NCBI GenBank assembly: GCA_963678445.1
Contig: OY782877.1
Coordinates: forward strand, 3,968,001-4,032,000
DNA length: 64,000 nucleotides
DNA from: G963678445 sp963678445
Lineage (GTDB): Bacteria > Hydrogenedentota > Hydrogenedentia > Hydrogenedentales > G963678445
Direction: 5' to 3'
Below the pieces are notes generated by a model. The model did no database searches and was not told where the DNA came from. It saw nothing but the letters and a program-made list of their open reading frames with translations. Both the position numbers and the translations under genes were made by a program. Position 1 is the first letter of the stretch. Every line of letters begins with the position of its first letter. Shown here in pieces: positions 53,542 to 62,913 of this stretch.

Positions 53542-54165
53542 TTACTTCACATGAATTGTAAACACGGTTTTTCGCGTGATTTGCTCCCACGTGCGCTCAG
53601 CGTCGCATATCGTGATATTGACCCGTACTGCTTCTGGCAAAACGTCTTTGTGCCAATCGGGATGCCATACTCCGGCTTCCTGATATTCAATACGCATAGC
53701 CAGCACGCCTTTGGCTACCTGTTGCTGCAATGCGGTATCCTCGTTGCCATCTACTGTGGTACGCAATCGGTATAACGTGGGGGTTGCTCCCTTGCGATCG
53801 ATTTCATAGGCAATGCGTCCGCGTTCTACCAAACCGGTTATTGAATTAACCTCTTCAACAGGAAGCGAGATGCGATCATCTTCCAAACGTACCATTTTGT
53901 AGCGTTTGTTTTCTTCTAGGCGCTGTTCCCCAGCGAGTGTGTGACCGCATAATTGTCTGGAAAGGACATGATCAAAGTCATGCCGCATAAAATCAAAGAC
54001 GTAGCGTGCGGTTACATCCAACTGGCTACGCACGGTAGTGACACGCCAGAGATCGGCTACTTTGATGAAAACCCCTGTACCTATGGTGGTCACTACGGAA
54101 AGTACGGCCAATACGGTTAAGAGTTCAAAGAGAGTAAACCCTTTTGATTTGCGTATCTTATTCAT
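53542..54165 (-). CDS. gspJ: GspJ-like minor pseudopilin
   Basis: 207 residues from ATG 54165 (ATGA overlap with the upstream gene). Prepilin signature KGFTLFELLTVLAVLSVV with the cleavage Gly at residue 9 and Glu at +5 of the mature protein. C-terminal beta domain (about 60-205). Its order between I and K supports J over another minor pilin. Confidence 0.78.
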   Translation of the reverse strand: MNKIRKSKGFTLFELLTVLAVLSVVTTIGTGVFIKVADLWRVTTVRSQLDVTARYVFDFMRHDFDHVLSRQLCGHTLAGEQRLEENKRYKMVRLEDDRISLPVEEVNSITGLVERGRIAYEIDRKGATPTLYRLRTTVDGNEDTALQQQVAKGVLAMRIEYQEAGVWHPDWHKDVLPEAVRVNITICDAERTWEQITRKTVFTIHVK

Positions 54166-54719
54166 GCGCTTGTCCCCGTTGTGAGCGATGCCTGGGAGGC
54201 GTCCACCTGAAAGCGTGGACAACTACCGGTCAACGCCAGCGCTTCCGCACGACCACCCTCTGTCCAGCGAATGACTACGGTAACTTCATAATAACTCGCC
54301 TGCGGATCCGGTAAGCGCCCATAGGCTTGCCACCGGAACTGTTTGTAGAGACGTTCGGACTGTCTTTTAGCCGATTCCTCAGCAGGGAGAATCGTAGGCG
54401 CTTCGACCGGGTTGCCTACCTTGGGGTCTTCTGTGCTATTTCCAATGGGAAATTGTGCTGCGTTTTCTTCCTCTGGAATGGCCCAATAGAAGTGGTCGGG
54501 ATGCTGCAGGATGGCGTTCATTTGCTCTTCTGCCAACGTTGCAGCCACAGTTTTGTTTTGTCCTGCCCGCGCCAAGGTCAAACTAGAGGTGTATAAAGAC
54601 ATGAAAACGGTGGCGGCCACGCTGACAACGGCGATGGCCACGATAAGTTCAATAAGCGTAAAGCCTTTTGTCCGTAGATGCCGTTTTTTTCTGTAAACGC
54701 AACTATATTGAAGGAACAT
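54162..54719 (-). CDS. gspI: GspI-like minor pseudopilin
   Basis: 185 residues from ATG 54719 (GGAG five bases upstream; the longer frame to 54833 lacks a site). Prepilin signature KGFTLIELIVAIAVVSVAAT with Glu at +5. The lengthy hydrophilic head before it (MFLQYSCVYRKKRHLRT) is 18 residues. First gene of the four-gene set; a moderate sigma-70 promoter lies about 150 bases upstream. Confidence 0.78.
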   Translation of the reverse strand: MFLQYSCVYRKKRHLRTKGFTLIELIVAIAVVSVAATVFMSLYTSSLTLARAGQNKTVAATLAEEQMNAILQHPDHFYWAIPEEENAAQFPIGNSTEDPKVGNPVEAPTILPAEESAKRQSERLYKQFRWQAYGRLPDPQASYYEVTVVIRWTEGGRAEALALTGSCPRFQVDASQASLTTGTSA

Positions 54720-54855
54720 AGATCTCCTTCCCATGCAAGGCGGTCCAAGCGACTGGAAGTCGTTGCGACAACACGCCTGGTTGCTCCTGAGTCCTTTCAG
54801 AGGCATACATTCGATGCATACTTCCCGATACACCGCTGCCTTTCTTCTACAAGGT

Positions 54856-54885
54856 ATCTTAATGCGGGGGGTAAATACAAGTCAA
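54856..54885 (-). promoter_or_regulatory. Possible sigma-70 promoter of gspIJKF
   Basis: On the minus strand TTGACT (54885-54880), an 18-base spacer and TAAGAT (54861-54856), one and two mismatches from consensus. This would give a leader of about 130 bases. Confidence 0.35.
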
Positions 54886-55025
54886 TGCTGAGAAAAAAAC
54901 GACCTCTGTAAAAGAAGGTAAGATAGTCCCCATTAAAAAACACGATAATCTTTCCCCAGAGTATGTCTGCGGTGTGTTGCAGAGATTTCCCCCCTGCCTT
55001 TATCCACGTGTTCATAAAAAGTATC

Positions 55026-55056
55026 GGGGCCATATCCACTGTATGGATATGGCCCC
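55026..55056 (-). terminator. Hairpin terminator of amt
   Basis: A perfect 13-bp stem (GGGGCCATATCCA/TGGATATGGCCCC), loop CTGTA. On the minus strand it is followed by GATACTTTTTATG, 22 bases after the amt stop. Confidence 0.75.
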
Positions 55057-55078
55057 TTGTATACGTGCGCTCCTGACT

Positions 55079-56482
55079 TTAGAGCGCCGGGGTCGCCGTG
55101 TCGTGTGGGTAGGCTTCCAAGCCCATTTCGCTTTGATCCAGACCAGCATCTTCTTCCTCGGGGGTTACGCGCAGCCCCAGGATGAGCTTGGTGAGGGACC
55201 AGAAGACTACGGAGCAGCCTACGGTGAAACCGCCTACGGCAGCTATGCCGATAGCCTGAACGGCAAGCTGGGTGGCGCCGCCGCCGTAGAAAAGGCCTAC
55301 TTCAGTATTGAACAGGCCAACGGCTAAGGTGCCCCAGACGCCGTTGAGCAGGTGTACGGACAGTGCCCCAACTGGGTCGTCTATGTGGAGGCGGTCGAAG
55401 AAAAGTACGCCTTCTACCACGATGACGCCTGCGATTAGACCGATGATGACACTACCTGTAATGCTGACACCGTCGCAAGGGGCGGTGATAGCGACCAAAC
55501 CGGCGAGTGAACCGTTGATAATCATACTTAGGTCCGGGGTGCCCAGGCGGATCCATGCATATGCGCAGGCCGCTGCTACACCTGCCGCCGCCGCCATAGC
55601 AGTGGTGACCGAAATGTGGGCGATTGCACCACCATCAGCTGCCATGGTACTACCCGGGTTGAATCCAAACCAGCCGAGCCAGAGGATGAAACCGCCGAGC
55701 GTTGCCAGTGGGATATTGTGACCGGGGATGGGGCTTACCGTACCATCTTTACGGTATTTACCCAACCGGGGTCCCAAGAAGAGCACGCCGACGAGGGCGG
55801 CCCAGCCACCAACACTGTGTACGACCGTGGAACCGGCGAAATCCATGAAATTCGTTCCCATGATGTCGCCTAACCAGCCACCGCCCCAGATCCAGTGGCC
55901 GCTGATGGGATACATCACCGCTACCAGGATGGCGGAAAAGAGAATGTATGCCTGAAATTTAATACGTTCGGCTACTGCACCGGATACAATGGTCGCTGCG
56001 GTTGCCGCAAAGACCAACTGGAAGAAGAATTTCGCTTCCAGCGGGATACCCGTCCATGCCAGAGCAGAATATACGCCGCTATAGCCGTTGGCGTCGGTTA
56101 AGGGGCTTGCATCGGCACCTGCCAGGAAGAATCCGGCGTAACCAAGAAGTCCGTTACCGTCTCCAAACATAAAGGCGAAACCCGTTGCCCAAAAGGTTAA
56201 TGAGGCAATGGCAAAAACGATGAAGTTTTTCGCCAGGATATTGACGGTGTTTTTGGACCGGCAAAAACCTGATTCCACCAGCGCGAATCCAGCATTCATA
56301 AAGAAGACCAGGAAGCCAGCGATCATTGTCCACAGGGTGTCGAGTGCTATCTGATGTGACGCGATGCCCTCCATGGCGGTATCTTGTGCACACGCTACTT
56401 TCGGAAGTAGAAATACGCTACTGCCGAAAAGGGCAAGATAAAGCCATTTTGGGGTTTTTCTGTTGTAACCAATGTTGTACAT
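55079..56482 (-). CDS. amt: Ammonium transporter Amt
   Basis: 467 residues. Signal-like N-terminus (cleavage after ACA), then 11 TM helices. Family landmarks: AGFLVFFMNAGFALVESG, the SGAVAERIKF motif, DFAGSTVVHSVGGWAAL with one of the twin pore histidines, WLGWFGFNPGS, and HLLNGVWGTLAVGLF. The C-terminal cytoplasmic tail (about 425-467) is hydrophilic. No glnB/glnK neighbour is present. The gene is led by a strong sigma-54 promoter, consistent with nitrogen control. Confidence 0.97.
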   Translation of the reverse strand: MYNIGYNRKTPKWLYLALFGSSVFLLPKVACAQDTAMEGIASHQIALDTLWTMIAGFLVFFMNAGFALVESGFCRSKNTVNILAKNFIVFAIASLTFWATGFAFMFGDGNGLLGYAGFFLAGADASPLTDANGYSGVYSALAWTGIPLEAKFFFQLVFAATAATIVSGAVAERIKFQAYILFSAILVAVMYPISGHWIWGGGWLGDIMGTNFMDFAGSTVVHSVGGWAALVGVLFLGPRLGKYRKDGTVSPIPGHNIPLATLGGFILWLGWFGFNPGSTMAADGGAIAHISVTTAMAAAAGVAAACAYAWIRLGTPDLSMIINGSLAGLVAITAPCDGVSITGSVIIGLIAGVIVVEGVLFFDRLHIDDPVGALSVHLLNGVWGTLAVGLFNTEVGLFYGGGATQLAVQAIGIAAVGGFTVGCSVVFWSLTKLILGLRVTPEEEDAGLDQSEMGLEAYPHDTATPAL

Positions 56483-56650
56483 ACTACGCTTTCCTCCTTG
56501 GGTTCTTTACACCAAATGCTTTTATGCTTCAGTTTTCACGCCAACACTTATAACGTTATTTTACTGAGAGAATTCAGCCCGATGTGTGTTTGCTTAGATA
56601 AAACCTACAATCTTGTTTCTGAAAGTTGGTTTAAAGCTTTTTTGATTTAA

Positions 56651-56666
56651 AGCAAGTGCTGTGCCA
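56651..56666 (-). promoter_or_regulatory. Sigma-54 (-24/-12) promoter of amt
   Basis: On the minus strand TGGCACAGCACTTGCT, which fits the consensus at -24 (TGGCAC) and at -12 (TTGC) with the required spacing. It lies about 170 bases before ATG 56482. Transcription of amt would then need an NtrC-type activator. Confidence 0.75.
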
Positions 56667-56785
56667 ATATTTGTTTAGATGACAACAAAAAATATAAGTC
56701 CTTTGTTTTCAGTGGGTTGTATAAGTAGACTTCTTTTTAAAAAAAGAAAAAGAGGTTTTATGCTCGATTTTTCAAAAATTAAAAG

Positions 56786-56797
56786 TACCAAATGGTA
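56786..56797. promoter_or_regulatory. Palindrome upstream of sigma-54 promoter
   Basis: TACCAAATGGTA, a perfect 12-base palindrome about 120 bases upstream of the -24/-12 promoter, the usual distance for an activator site. It shares only the ACCA/TGGT half-sites with NtrC boxes. Confidence 0.3.
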
Positions 56798-56873
56798 TTT
56801 TTTGCAAGGATAGACATACCAAGGGGTGGGATTCTTCGGATTTTTGAGAAATCAGGGGAGAGGGGCCTGCAAA

Positions 56874-57590
56874 TTAGTGTTGCGGTGCCTGCGAGGCGGA
56901 GAGTTGTTGTGTGGCAGTGTGGGCGTGATAGGCGGCCCATGTGATGATGCCGAAGAATTTAGGCGCGTCTTCAAGGAAGGGACGGCCGTGGCAGGAATCG
57001 GCGAGGAGGTCGACAGAGAGGGAGAAGAGGAAGTACAACAGGGCGATGAGGAGGAGAAGGTAGTCGGTTTGGCGTAGTATGTGGCGCCACCGCAGCGTGA
57101 AAGCCATTAGAAGGGCGCCGTAGGCGAGGAAGACTAGTTTATCCACAATACCTAAGTACCAGGGGATGAAGACTTCGCGTAGCATAAAGAAATCTTCGGC
57201 GAGAAACATGCAGGATAGGAAGGTGCACCAGAGGAAGAAAGAGGGGGGATAGAGGGTATGGGGCCGTTTTCGGCTGATGTGGTAGGTGAAGAAGGAGATG
57301 GTGGTAGCCGCGCACCAGAAGAGTACACCAATGTTGGAGATGAACCCAAGGTAGCGGGGGATACGTATTCCCTGCAGGGTGGCAAGACCGGCTTGGGGGT
57401 CGTGTTGGATATGGTAGACGATGGATTGTAGTACGATGATGGGGTCGCCGGTCAGTTGCCCGATGTCGAGGTGAGTTTTGCTGTGCAGAATAAGGATGAG
57501 CCCCCAGAGCAAGGTGGCGGGAAGATACAGCAGGAGCAGGAGGGGCCAGAGGCGTTGGAGCTGTTTGCCTATGTCGTTTACGAGGCACAT
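56874..57590 (-). CDS. Six-TM membrane protein of unknown function
   Basis: 238 residues. Hydrophobicity suggests six TM helices (15-35, 78-100, 112-130, 138-155, 162-180, 186-205). No family recognised. The start overlaps the 3' end of the methyltransferase gene by 13 bases, so the two are probably co-transcribed. Confidence 0.6.
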   Translation of the reverse strand: MCLVNDIGKQLQRLWPLLLLLYLPATLLWGLILILHSKTHLDIGQLTGDPIIVLQSIVYHIQHDPQAGLATLQGIRIPRYLGFISNIGVLFWCAATTISFFTYHISRKRPHTLYPPSFFLWCTFLSCMFLAEDFFMLREVFIPWYLGIVDKLVFLAYGALLMAFTLRWRHILRQTDYLLLLIALLYFLFSLSVDLLADSCHGRPFLEDAPKFFGIITWAAYHAHTATQQLSASQAPQH

Positions 57591-58402
57591 GGAGCTGCGT
57601 TGCAGTCCGTCGTTTCTGATGCGATTTGCGCAGGTTTTCGACTCAGGTACAGTAATTCATCTTCTAAGAGGCCAAAACGTCGTATGATATCTTGTCCTTT
57701 TTCCCGGGCCAGATGTTGCGCAAATGGGTTGATTTCAACCTGGAATCCGGCCTCTTCCAGACGATCTTTAAAATCACGCCCGTAGAGCCTTTTGTGATCC
57801 CAATGACCATAAACCTTGGTACGCGCCTCAGGAGTGGTGATGCTGGGATCTTCCAGAGTGCTTTCCCGCTGTTCATCTACCGGTACCTGGATGATCGCCC
57901 ATCCACCGGGACGAAGAATACGATAGAGCTCCTGTAGCCCTTTACGATCTTCAGGAACGTGCTCTAATACATGGTAGCAGATGATAACATCATACGAATT
58001 GTCTTCAAATTGAATGTCGGTAACATCCAGTTTTACATCGACCCAGGGCAGGTTATAGTCTGCGGTGGTGTAGTTGAGATGGGGGAGTTTTTTGAATCGG
58101 GTGAGAAAAGGATACTCTGGGGCGAGGTGAAGCACGTCTGCCTGCTTCTGGAAAAAGTCCGTCTCCTTTTCTAAAAAGAGACCGAGCAGGCGATGGCGTT
58201 CGCATAGTTGGCAACGGGGACACACGGCATTGGGCCGTCCAGTGCGTTTTTCAGTCAGGAAGGCGTCGAAAGTAGTCTGACAGCAGGGGCATTCGACATT
58301 GTTACCCTTGTGAAGGCGAGCCTGCAGGCCACCGATGGTGTGTTTTACTGCGGGACGCCAGCGGGGGGGGACAAGGGTGCGGATATATTTTTTAAACGCC
58401 AT
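57578..58402 (-). CDS. SAM-dependent methyltransferase with zinc ribbon
   Basis: 274 residues. A CPCC/CPRC zinc ribbon (38-65) is followed by a class I methyltransferase fold: LHLAPE at motif I position, DVIICYHVLEHVPEDRKGLQELYRIL (near 137-163) and RPGGWAIIQVPV. Proteins like this often act on sugars or lipids in polysaccharide clusters, which fits the glycosyltransferase gene upstream. Confidence 0.88.
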   Translation of the reverse strand: MAFKKYIRTLVPPRWRPAVKHTIGGLQARLHKGNNVECPCCQTTFDAFLTEKRTGRPNAVCPRCQLCERHRLLGLFLEKETDFFQKQADVLHLAPEYPFLTRFKKLPHLNYTTADYNLPWVDVKLDVTDIQFEDNSYDVIICYHVLEHVPEDRKGLQELYRILRPGGWAIIQVPVDEQRESTLEDPSITTPEARTKVYGHWDHKRLYGRDFKDRLEEAGFQVEINPFAQHLAREKGQDIIRRFGLLEDELLYLSRKPAQIASETTDCNAAPCAS

Positions 58403-58479
58403 GGTCTACCTCTTCCATCATTACTTCAGCTGCTTCTTATGCGTATTGTAGCGTACTCAAGGGGGGGGGATAAACTGTT

Positions 58480-59634
58480 TTAAGACGGATGCGTTTCAAG
58501 TGTTTTTCGATAGAGGAGAACCATTTTTTCTATCATAGTGTCAAGGGTAAACGATTGGCGAATCCAGGAAGAGGCCTTTTCGCCCATGGCGTGTCGTTTT
58601 TCGGGTGCGGTGAGTAGTGGGCGCAGGGTTGCCGCCAGAGCGCGTGCGTCGCCGGGACGACACAATACGCCGGTGTTGGGTACGTCGAGGGTTTCAAACA
58701 TACCACCGATGTTGGAGGCTACGACGGGTAACTCCATGGCCTGTGCTTCCAGGACAGAGGTGGGAAATCCTTCCTCGAGCGTACTGGGCTGACAGAAGAT
58801 GTCCATAGCGCGCAATGCGCCGGGCAGATCGTTGTAATATCCGGCAAAGGTGACCTTGTTGCGAATGCCCATGGCCCAAGCCTGATGTCGTAACACCTTC
58901 TGGAGGGGGCCGACGCCAACAATGAGGAGATGCAGAGCAGGACATTCGCTGCTCAACGTTCTAAAAGCTTTGAGTAGATGGAGGTGTCCTTTACCAGAAG
59001 TCAGGCGGCTGACCGTACCAATGACGAGCGCGTCGTCGGCGATGTGTAATTGTTTTCGGGTATCCTCGCGTGATGCCCCCCCTTCGAAACGCGGATAATC
59101 CAGACCGGTATGTATAACCTGTATACGGTCCTCCAAAGTGCCTCCACTGAGGACATTTTGTTTTGTCGTGTTGGACGCCGTACAGATCCGATCAAAGTGG
59201 GGGAGCGCCCAATGATTCTCTATATAATGCTGTAGTCGGCTTTGCAAACGCCAGCGTGGCGCCCACCAGCCGTAGGTTGAGGCGACAGTGGCGCAGGAAT
59301 AATGCTTGTGTCGTAATCCGACGAGAATGTTGGAAAGGGTGTCGTGGGAGTGCACCAGCTGGATATCGTATTGTTGGATCAGTTGCTGTATGGCGCGATG
59401 TGCGCTGAAAAAACGTGTCCGTCCCTGCCAGGGAATCCGTTCGGGAAGGGTTTTGATACCATCTTCTCGTAGATAGTTAATAAAGTCCTGGTCGCCCTTT
59501 CCTGGGGCGTCGTAGGTCGCGGTGTGAATCCGAAATTCTTCCTGGGGCATGTGTTGTAGCAATAGGCGTAGAATCGTGTGTGCGCCACCGAGTGAACGCG
59601 TGCGAATCAGATACAGTACATTAACGGCCTGCAT
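58480..59634 (-). CDS. Group 1 (GT4-type) glycosyltransferase
   Basis: 384 residues from ATG 59634 (GGAGGGGACT upstream). N-terminal Rossmann domain with GGAHTILRLLLQHM, then a GT-B C-terminal domain with VSRLTSGKGHLHLLKAF (about 205-222) and the EEGFPTSVLEAQAMELPVV (split near 288-306) E-x7-E motif that binds the nucleotide sugar. Likely adds a sugar to an envelope polysaccharide. The methyltransferase gene begins 78 bases downstream. Confidence 0.93.
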   Translation of the reverse strand: MQAVNVLYLIRTRSLGGAHTILRLLLQHMPQEEFRIHTATYDAPGKGDQDFINYLREDGIKTLPERIPWQGRTRFFSAHRAIQQLIQQYDIQLVHSHDTLSNILVGLRHKHYSCATVASTYGWWAPRWRLQSRLQHYIENHWALPHFDRICTASNTTKQNVLSGGTLEDRIQVIHTGLDYPRFEGGASREDTRKQLHIADDALVIGTVSRLTSGKGHLHLLKAFRTLSSECPALHLLIVGVGPLQKVLRHQAWAMGIRNKVTFAGYYNDLPGALRAMDIFCQPSTLEEGFPTSVLEAQAMELPVVASNIGGMFETLDVPNTGVLCRPGDARALAATLRPLLTAPEKRHAMGEKASSWIRQSFTLDTMIEKMVLLYRKTLETHPS

Positions 59635-59869
59635 AGTCCCCTCCATTGCCTGCATAATGCCGGCAGATAGCTACATCTACATCCGTGTTCTTGCGAATGA
59701 CATCTCTCAGGCAACTATTTTTAAGTTACAATCGGGCTAGTTATCCGTGGTGGTGGCCACTTTAGAAATAAAGCCTGCCTCGATAGCTACTGTGCCTTAT
59801 GCGCTATTATGCGGTATTGTGTAAGTGACGTCCAGTAGATTATTCGCAGGTGCTGCTACGGGATACCCG

Positions 59870-61474
59870 TTACGCGTTGGCGGTGTAAGCTTGTGCAACA
59901 GCTTCGGCAGCGCGGATGCCGTCGACGGCGGCAGAAGTAATCCCTCCTGCATAGCCAGCACCCTCGCCAGCGGGGTAAAGACCCGAGAGACTTTCGCTTT
60001 GCCCGGTTTCATTGCGCAGGATGCGGATGGGGGAGGAGCTTCGTGTTTCGACACCGGTGAGCACGGCATCAGGCAGTGCAAAGCCGTGTAGTTTCCGGTC
60101 GAATACCGGCAGGGCTTCTCGAAGGGCTTCGATTACGTAGGGGGGAAGGCAGCCCTGCAGATCGGTGGGCGTGACGCCGGGGGTATAGGAAGGGTGCACG
60201 TCGCCAAAATTTGTGGAGGCGCGTGCCGCCAGGAAATCGCCGACGCATTGCGCCGGAGCGTGGTAGTTGCCGCCGCCGAGTTGAAAGGCAGCTTCTTCCC
60301 ACTGCCGTTGGAAGGCGATACCCGCCAGAGGAGTATCTCTGGGAAAATCGTCAGGGCCGACGCCGACCAGCAACGCGGCATTGGCGTTGGGAGCGTTGCG
60401 ATGGTAGCGGCTCATGCCATTGGTGACGATTTGGTTGGGTTCGGAACTGGCGGCGATGACTTGGCCACCTGGGCACATACAAAAGGTATAGACAGAGCGT
60501 TGGTTTTTACAATGATGCACCAGTTTGTATTCGGCAGCGCCAAGTCGGCTGTTTCCGGCAAAGGGACCGTATTGGGCCTGATCGATAAGATTTTGCGGGT
60601 GTTCGATGCGCACGCCAATGGAGAAGGGTTTGGCGCTAAGGGCGACGCCGGTCTTGTCGAGCATGGCGAAGGTGTCACGGGCGCTGTGTCCGATAGCCAG
60701 GATGAGATGGCGTGCGGTAAGCGTTTCACCGGAATCCAGTTCGACACCGGAAAGGGCGTTATTTTCAGTATGCAGCGCAGTGACGGTACACTCAAAACGA
60801 ACTTCTCCGCCAAGTTCCAGGATGATGTTGCGCAGGTTTTCCACAATGCGAATCAGGTTATCGGTGCCGATGTGCGGCTTTTGCAGGTACAGGATTTCCT
60901 CGGGAGCGCCTGCATGTACAAATTCTTCGAGTACTTTACGGCAACGGTGTTGGCGATCCTTGATTTGCGTGGTGAGTTTTCCATCGCTGAAAGTACCCGC
61001 GCCGCCTTCGCCGAAAAGCGCGTTAGACTGTGGGTTGAGGGTTCCTGTACGCCAAAATTCGTATACGTCGCGCATGCGTTCACGGGCGGGTTTACCACGT
61101 TCGAGTAAAAGCGGGCGTAATCCCATTTGGGCCAACAATAAAGCGGCGAAGAGACCGCAGGGGCCTGCACCAACGACAATAGGGCGTAGCGTGTTTTGAG
61201 GAAGTTTTTCGAACGTAGCGACAGGGGTGTACGCGGCATCCTTGATGGGGCTAATTTCAGGCGATTGGGTTAACGAAATACGGTCGGGGAGGTCTACATC
61301 GATCGTGTAGTTGAAATAGATAGCGTTTTTTTTGCGTGCATCTACCGAACGACGACGAACTTCGTAATTAAGAATATTCTCGGGGGATAAAGACAGTTTT
61401 TTGGCAAGCGCCCGCTTGAGTTCATCTTTGCTGTGGTTGAAGGGAAGGCGTATGCCTTGTATCCGCCATGTCAT
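59870..61474 (-). CDS. FAD-dependent oxidoreductase with N-terminal RNA/nucleotide-type domain
   Basis: 534 residues from ATG 61474 (ATGA overlap with the upstream flavoprotein). An N-terminal alpha/beta domain (1-90, RIQGIRLPFNHSKDELKRALAKKL) precedes the FAD-binding motif VVGAGPCGLFAALLLAQMG (about 100-118), GEGGAGTFSDGKLTTQ, the PGG near residue 337, and a C-terminal PAGEGAGYAGGITSAAVDG. This is the layout of the widely distributed uncharacterised 'FAD-dependent dehydrogenase' proteins (COG2509-like). Substrate unknown. Confidence 0.9.
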   Translation of the reverse strand: MTWRIQGIRLPFNHSKDELKRALAKKLSLSPENILNYEVRRRSVDARKKNAIYFNYTIDVDLPDRISLTQSPEISPIKDAAYTPVATFEKLPQNTLRPIVVGAGPCGLFAALLLAQMGLRPLLLERGKPARERMRDVYEFWRTGTLNPQSNALFGEGGAGTFSDGKLTTQIKDRQHRCRKVLEEFVHAGAPEEILYLQKPHIGTDNLIRIVENLRNIILELGGEVRFECTVTALHTENNALSGVELDSGETLTARHLILAIGHSARDTFAMLDKTGVALSAKPFSIGVRIEHPQNLIDQAQYGPFAGNSRLGAAEYKLVHHCKNQRSVYTFCMCPGGQVIAASSEPNQIVTNGMSRYHRNAPNANAALLVGVGPDDFPRDTPLAGIAFQRQWEEAAFQLGGGNYHAPAQCVGDFLAARASTNFGDVHPSYTPGVTPTDLQGCLPPYVIEALREALPVFDRKLHGFALPDAVLTGVETRSSSPIRILRNETGQSESLSGLYPAGEGAGYAGGITSAAVDGIRAAEAVAQAYTANA

Positions 61475-62709
61475 GTGCGATTCCTTTTCGCGGCATGCGT
61501 GCCTGCCAGATGGCCCGAGGTCCATGCCCATTGCAGATTGTATCCGCCGCAGTCGCCATCGATATCGAGCACTTCACCAGTGCAATAAAGACCGGGGTGT
61601 ATACGGGATTCGAAGGTGATAGGGTCGATTTCTTTTGTGAGGATGCCGCCTGCGGTTACCTGGGCGTTCATGAAGGAGTGAACACCGGTGCAGGAGAAGC
61701 AAAAATCCTTTATGCACGTAGCGAGACGTTCGCATTGGGCATTACTCAGGGTGTCGCAGCGTGCTTGCAGGTCGGTAATGTCCGCTTCGTGTAGTAGAAT
61801 CGGAATAAGGCGCTTGTGTAGAAAGCCGACCAGGAAAAATTCGGCACTGTAATCCGGTCGGGAGGAAATCCGCTCTTTTAACTTGCTGCACAGAAGGGCG
61901 GTATCGCCTTCAGGGAAAAGATCAAGTGCGATGGTGATATCTTGCGGTGTGGTCGTGTTAGCAGCGACGATGCGACTCAGTTGGAGGATAGGGGGGCCGG
62001 AGAGTCCATAGTCTGTAAAGAGTAGCTCACCGGTTTCCGTGCGCTGTGCGACCTGGTCAAGGTAAACCGTGGCGCGTCCGTCTACTTTTAGTCCTTTGAG
62101 ACGTTTTAAACAGGCCGCGTCGGAGTGCACTTGCACGAGTGCGGGAAAGGTGGGCGTGATGGTGTGGCCCAGGTTCTGGGCTATTTTGATCCCGCCGCCA
62201 TTAGAACCCAGGTTGGGCGCAGCTTGTCCCCCGGCTGCCAGTACAACACTTTGTGCACTATAGCGTGTGCCGTCCGTACAGAGACAGGTAAAGCCCTTTG
62301 GAATGGATTGCACTTGTTGCACTCGTTTGTCACAAATTACCTGGACACCGAGGTGTTCCATTTCGTGGCGTAGTACATCCAGCACGCTACCGGCTTGCAG
62401 GCTGCGTGGGTAGATTTTGCCATCTTCCTCGATATGAGGATGGATGCCCAGAGACTTGAAAAAGTGGAGCGTGTCCTCGACAGTAAAATGACGCAACCCC
62501 TCGACAACAAACTCAGGGTCTGTACCGTGATAACACGCAGGTGTTGTGTTCAGATTGCTAAGATTGCATCGGCCATTACCTGTCGCCAACAGTTTTTTAC
62601 CCACACGCTGCATGCGTTCGATGAGTACAACAGCAGCGTTTTGGCGCGCTGCTGCAATAGCGGCCATCATACCAGAAGCCCCACCACCTATAATAAGCAC
62701 GTTATACAT
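61471..62709 (-). CDS. HI0933-family flavoprotein
   Basis: 412 residues. FAD-binding motif IIGGGASGMMAAIAAA (6-21) and the family signature GKKLLATGNGRCNLSN (about 37-52), a GGQAAPNLGSNGGG loop and the C-terminal TGEVLDIDGDCGGYNLQWAWTSG motif. This family (YhiN/HI0933-like) has a Rossmann fold with unknown substrate. Overlaps the next flavoprotein by ATGA, so both are co-translated. Confidence 0.93.
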   Translation of the reverse strand: MYNVLIIGGGASGMMAAIAAARQNAAVVLIERMQRVGKKLLATGNGRCNLSNLNTTPACYHGTDPEFVVEGLRHFTVEDTLHFFKSLGIHPHIEEDGKIYPRSLQAGSVLDVLRHEMEHLGVQVICDKRVQQVQSIPKGFTCLCTDGTRYSAQSVVLAAGGQAAPNLGSNGGGIKIAQNLGHTITPTFPALVQVHSDAACLKRLKGLKVDGRATVYLDQVAQRTETGELLFTDYGLSGPPILQLSRIVAANTTTPQDITIALDLFPEGDTALLCSKLKERISSRPDYSAEFFLVGFLHKRLIPILLHEADITDLQARCDTLSNAQCERLATCIKDFCFSCTGVHSFMNAQVTAGGILTKEIDPITFESRIHPGLYCTGEVLDIDGDCGGYNLQWAWTSGHLAGTHAAKRNRT

Positions 62710-62862
62710 AATGTAATTACTTTAAATTCTACCGTGATTCACTTCAGGAATATATCCTGCCAGCCCCTATATAGTCGTTAAATCCTGTTGTCGGCACAGT
62801 ATGGAAAATGGGGATGGTGAAGTGCAAGCGTTTTGTTAGGAAAAATAGGAGAAAAGTGGTAT

Positions 62863-62887
62863 AGTGAAAAATAAAAAGTTTTTCACT
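62863..62887 (+). repeat. Inverted repeat in leader of papain-like peptidase gene
   Basis: AGTGAAAAA/TTTTTCACT perfect 9-bp stem with a 7-base loop, 26 bases before the start codon. It could be a leader hairpin or an operator. Confidence 0.35.
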
Positions 62888-62913
62888 GTAAGAGAATATT
62901 GGGAGTACGTTGT

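Larger units (their letters stand above)
56483..56873. other. AT-rich regulatory region upstream of amt
   Basis: 391 bases with no gene, low GC, holding the sigma-54 promoter and an upstream palindrome, listed separately. Confidence 0.7.

Noticed and set aside
60194..61108. Plus-strand 304-codon ORF opposite the FAD oxidoreductase
   Set aside because: Antisense shadow; the minus-strand frame has clear FAD motifs and operon overlap.
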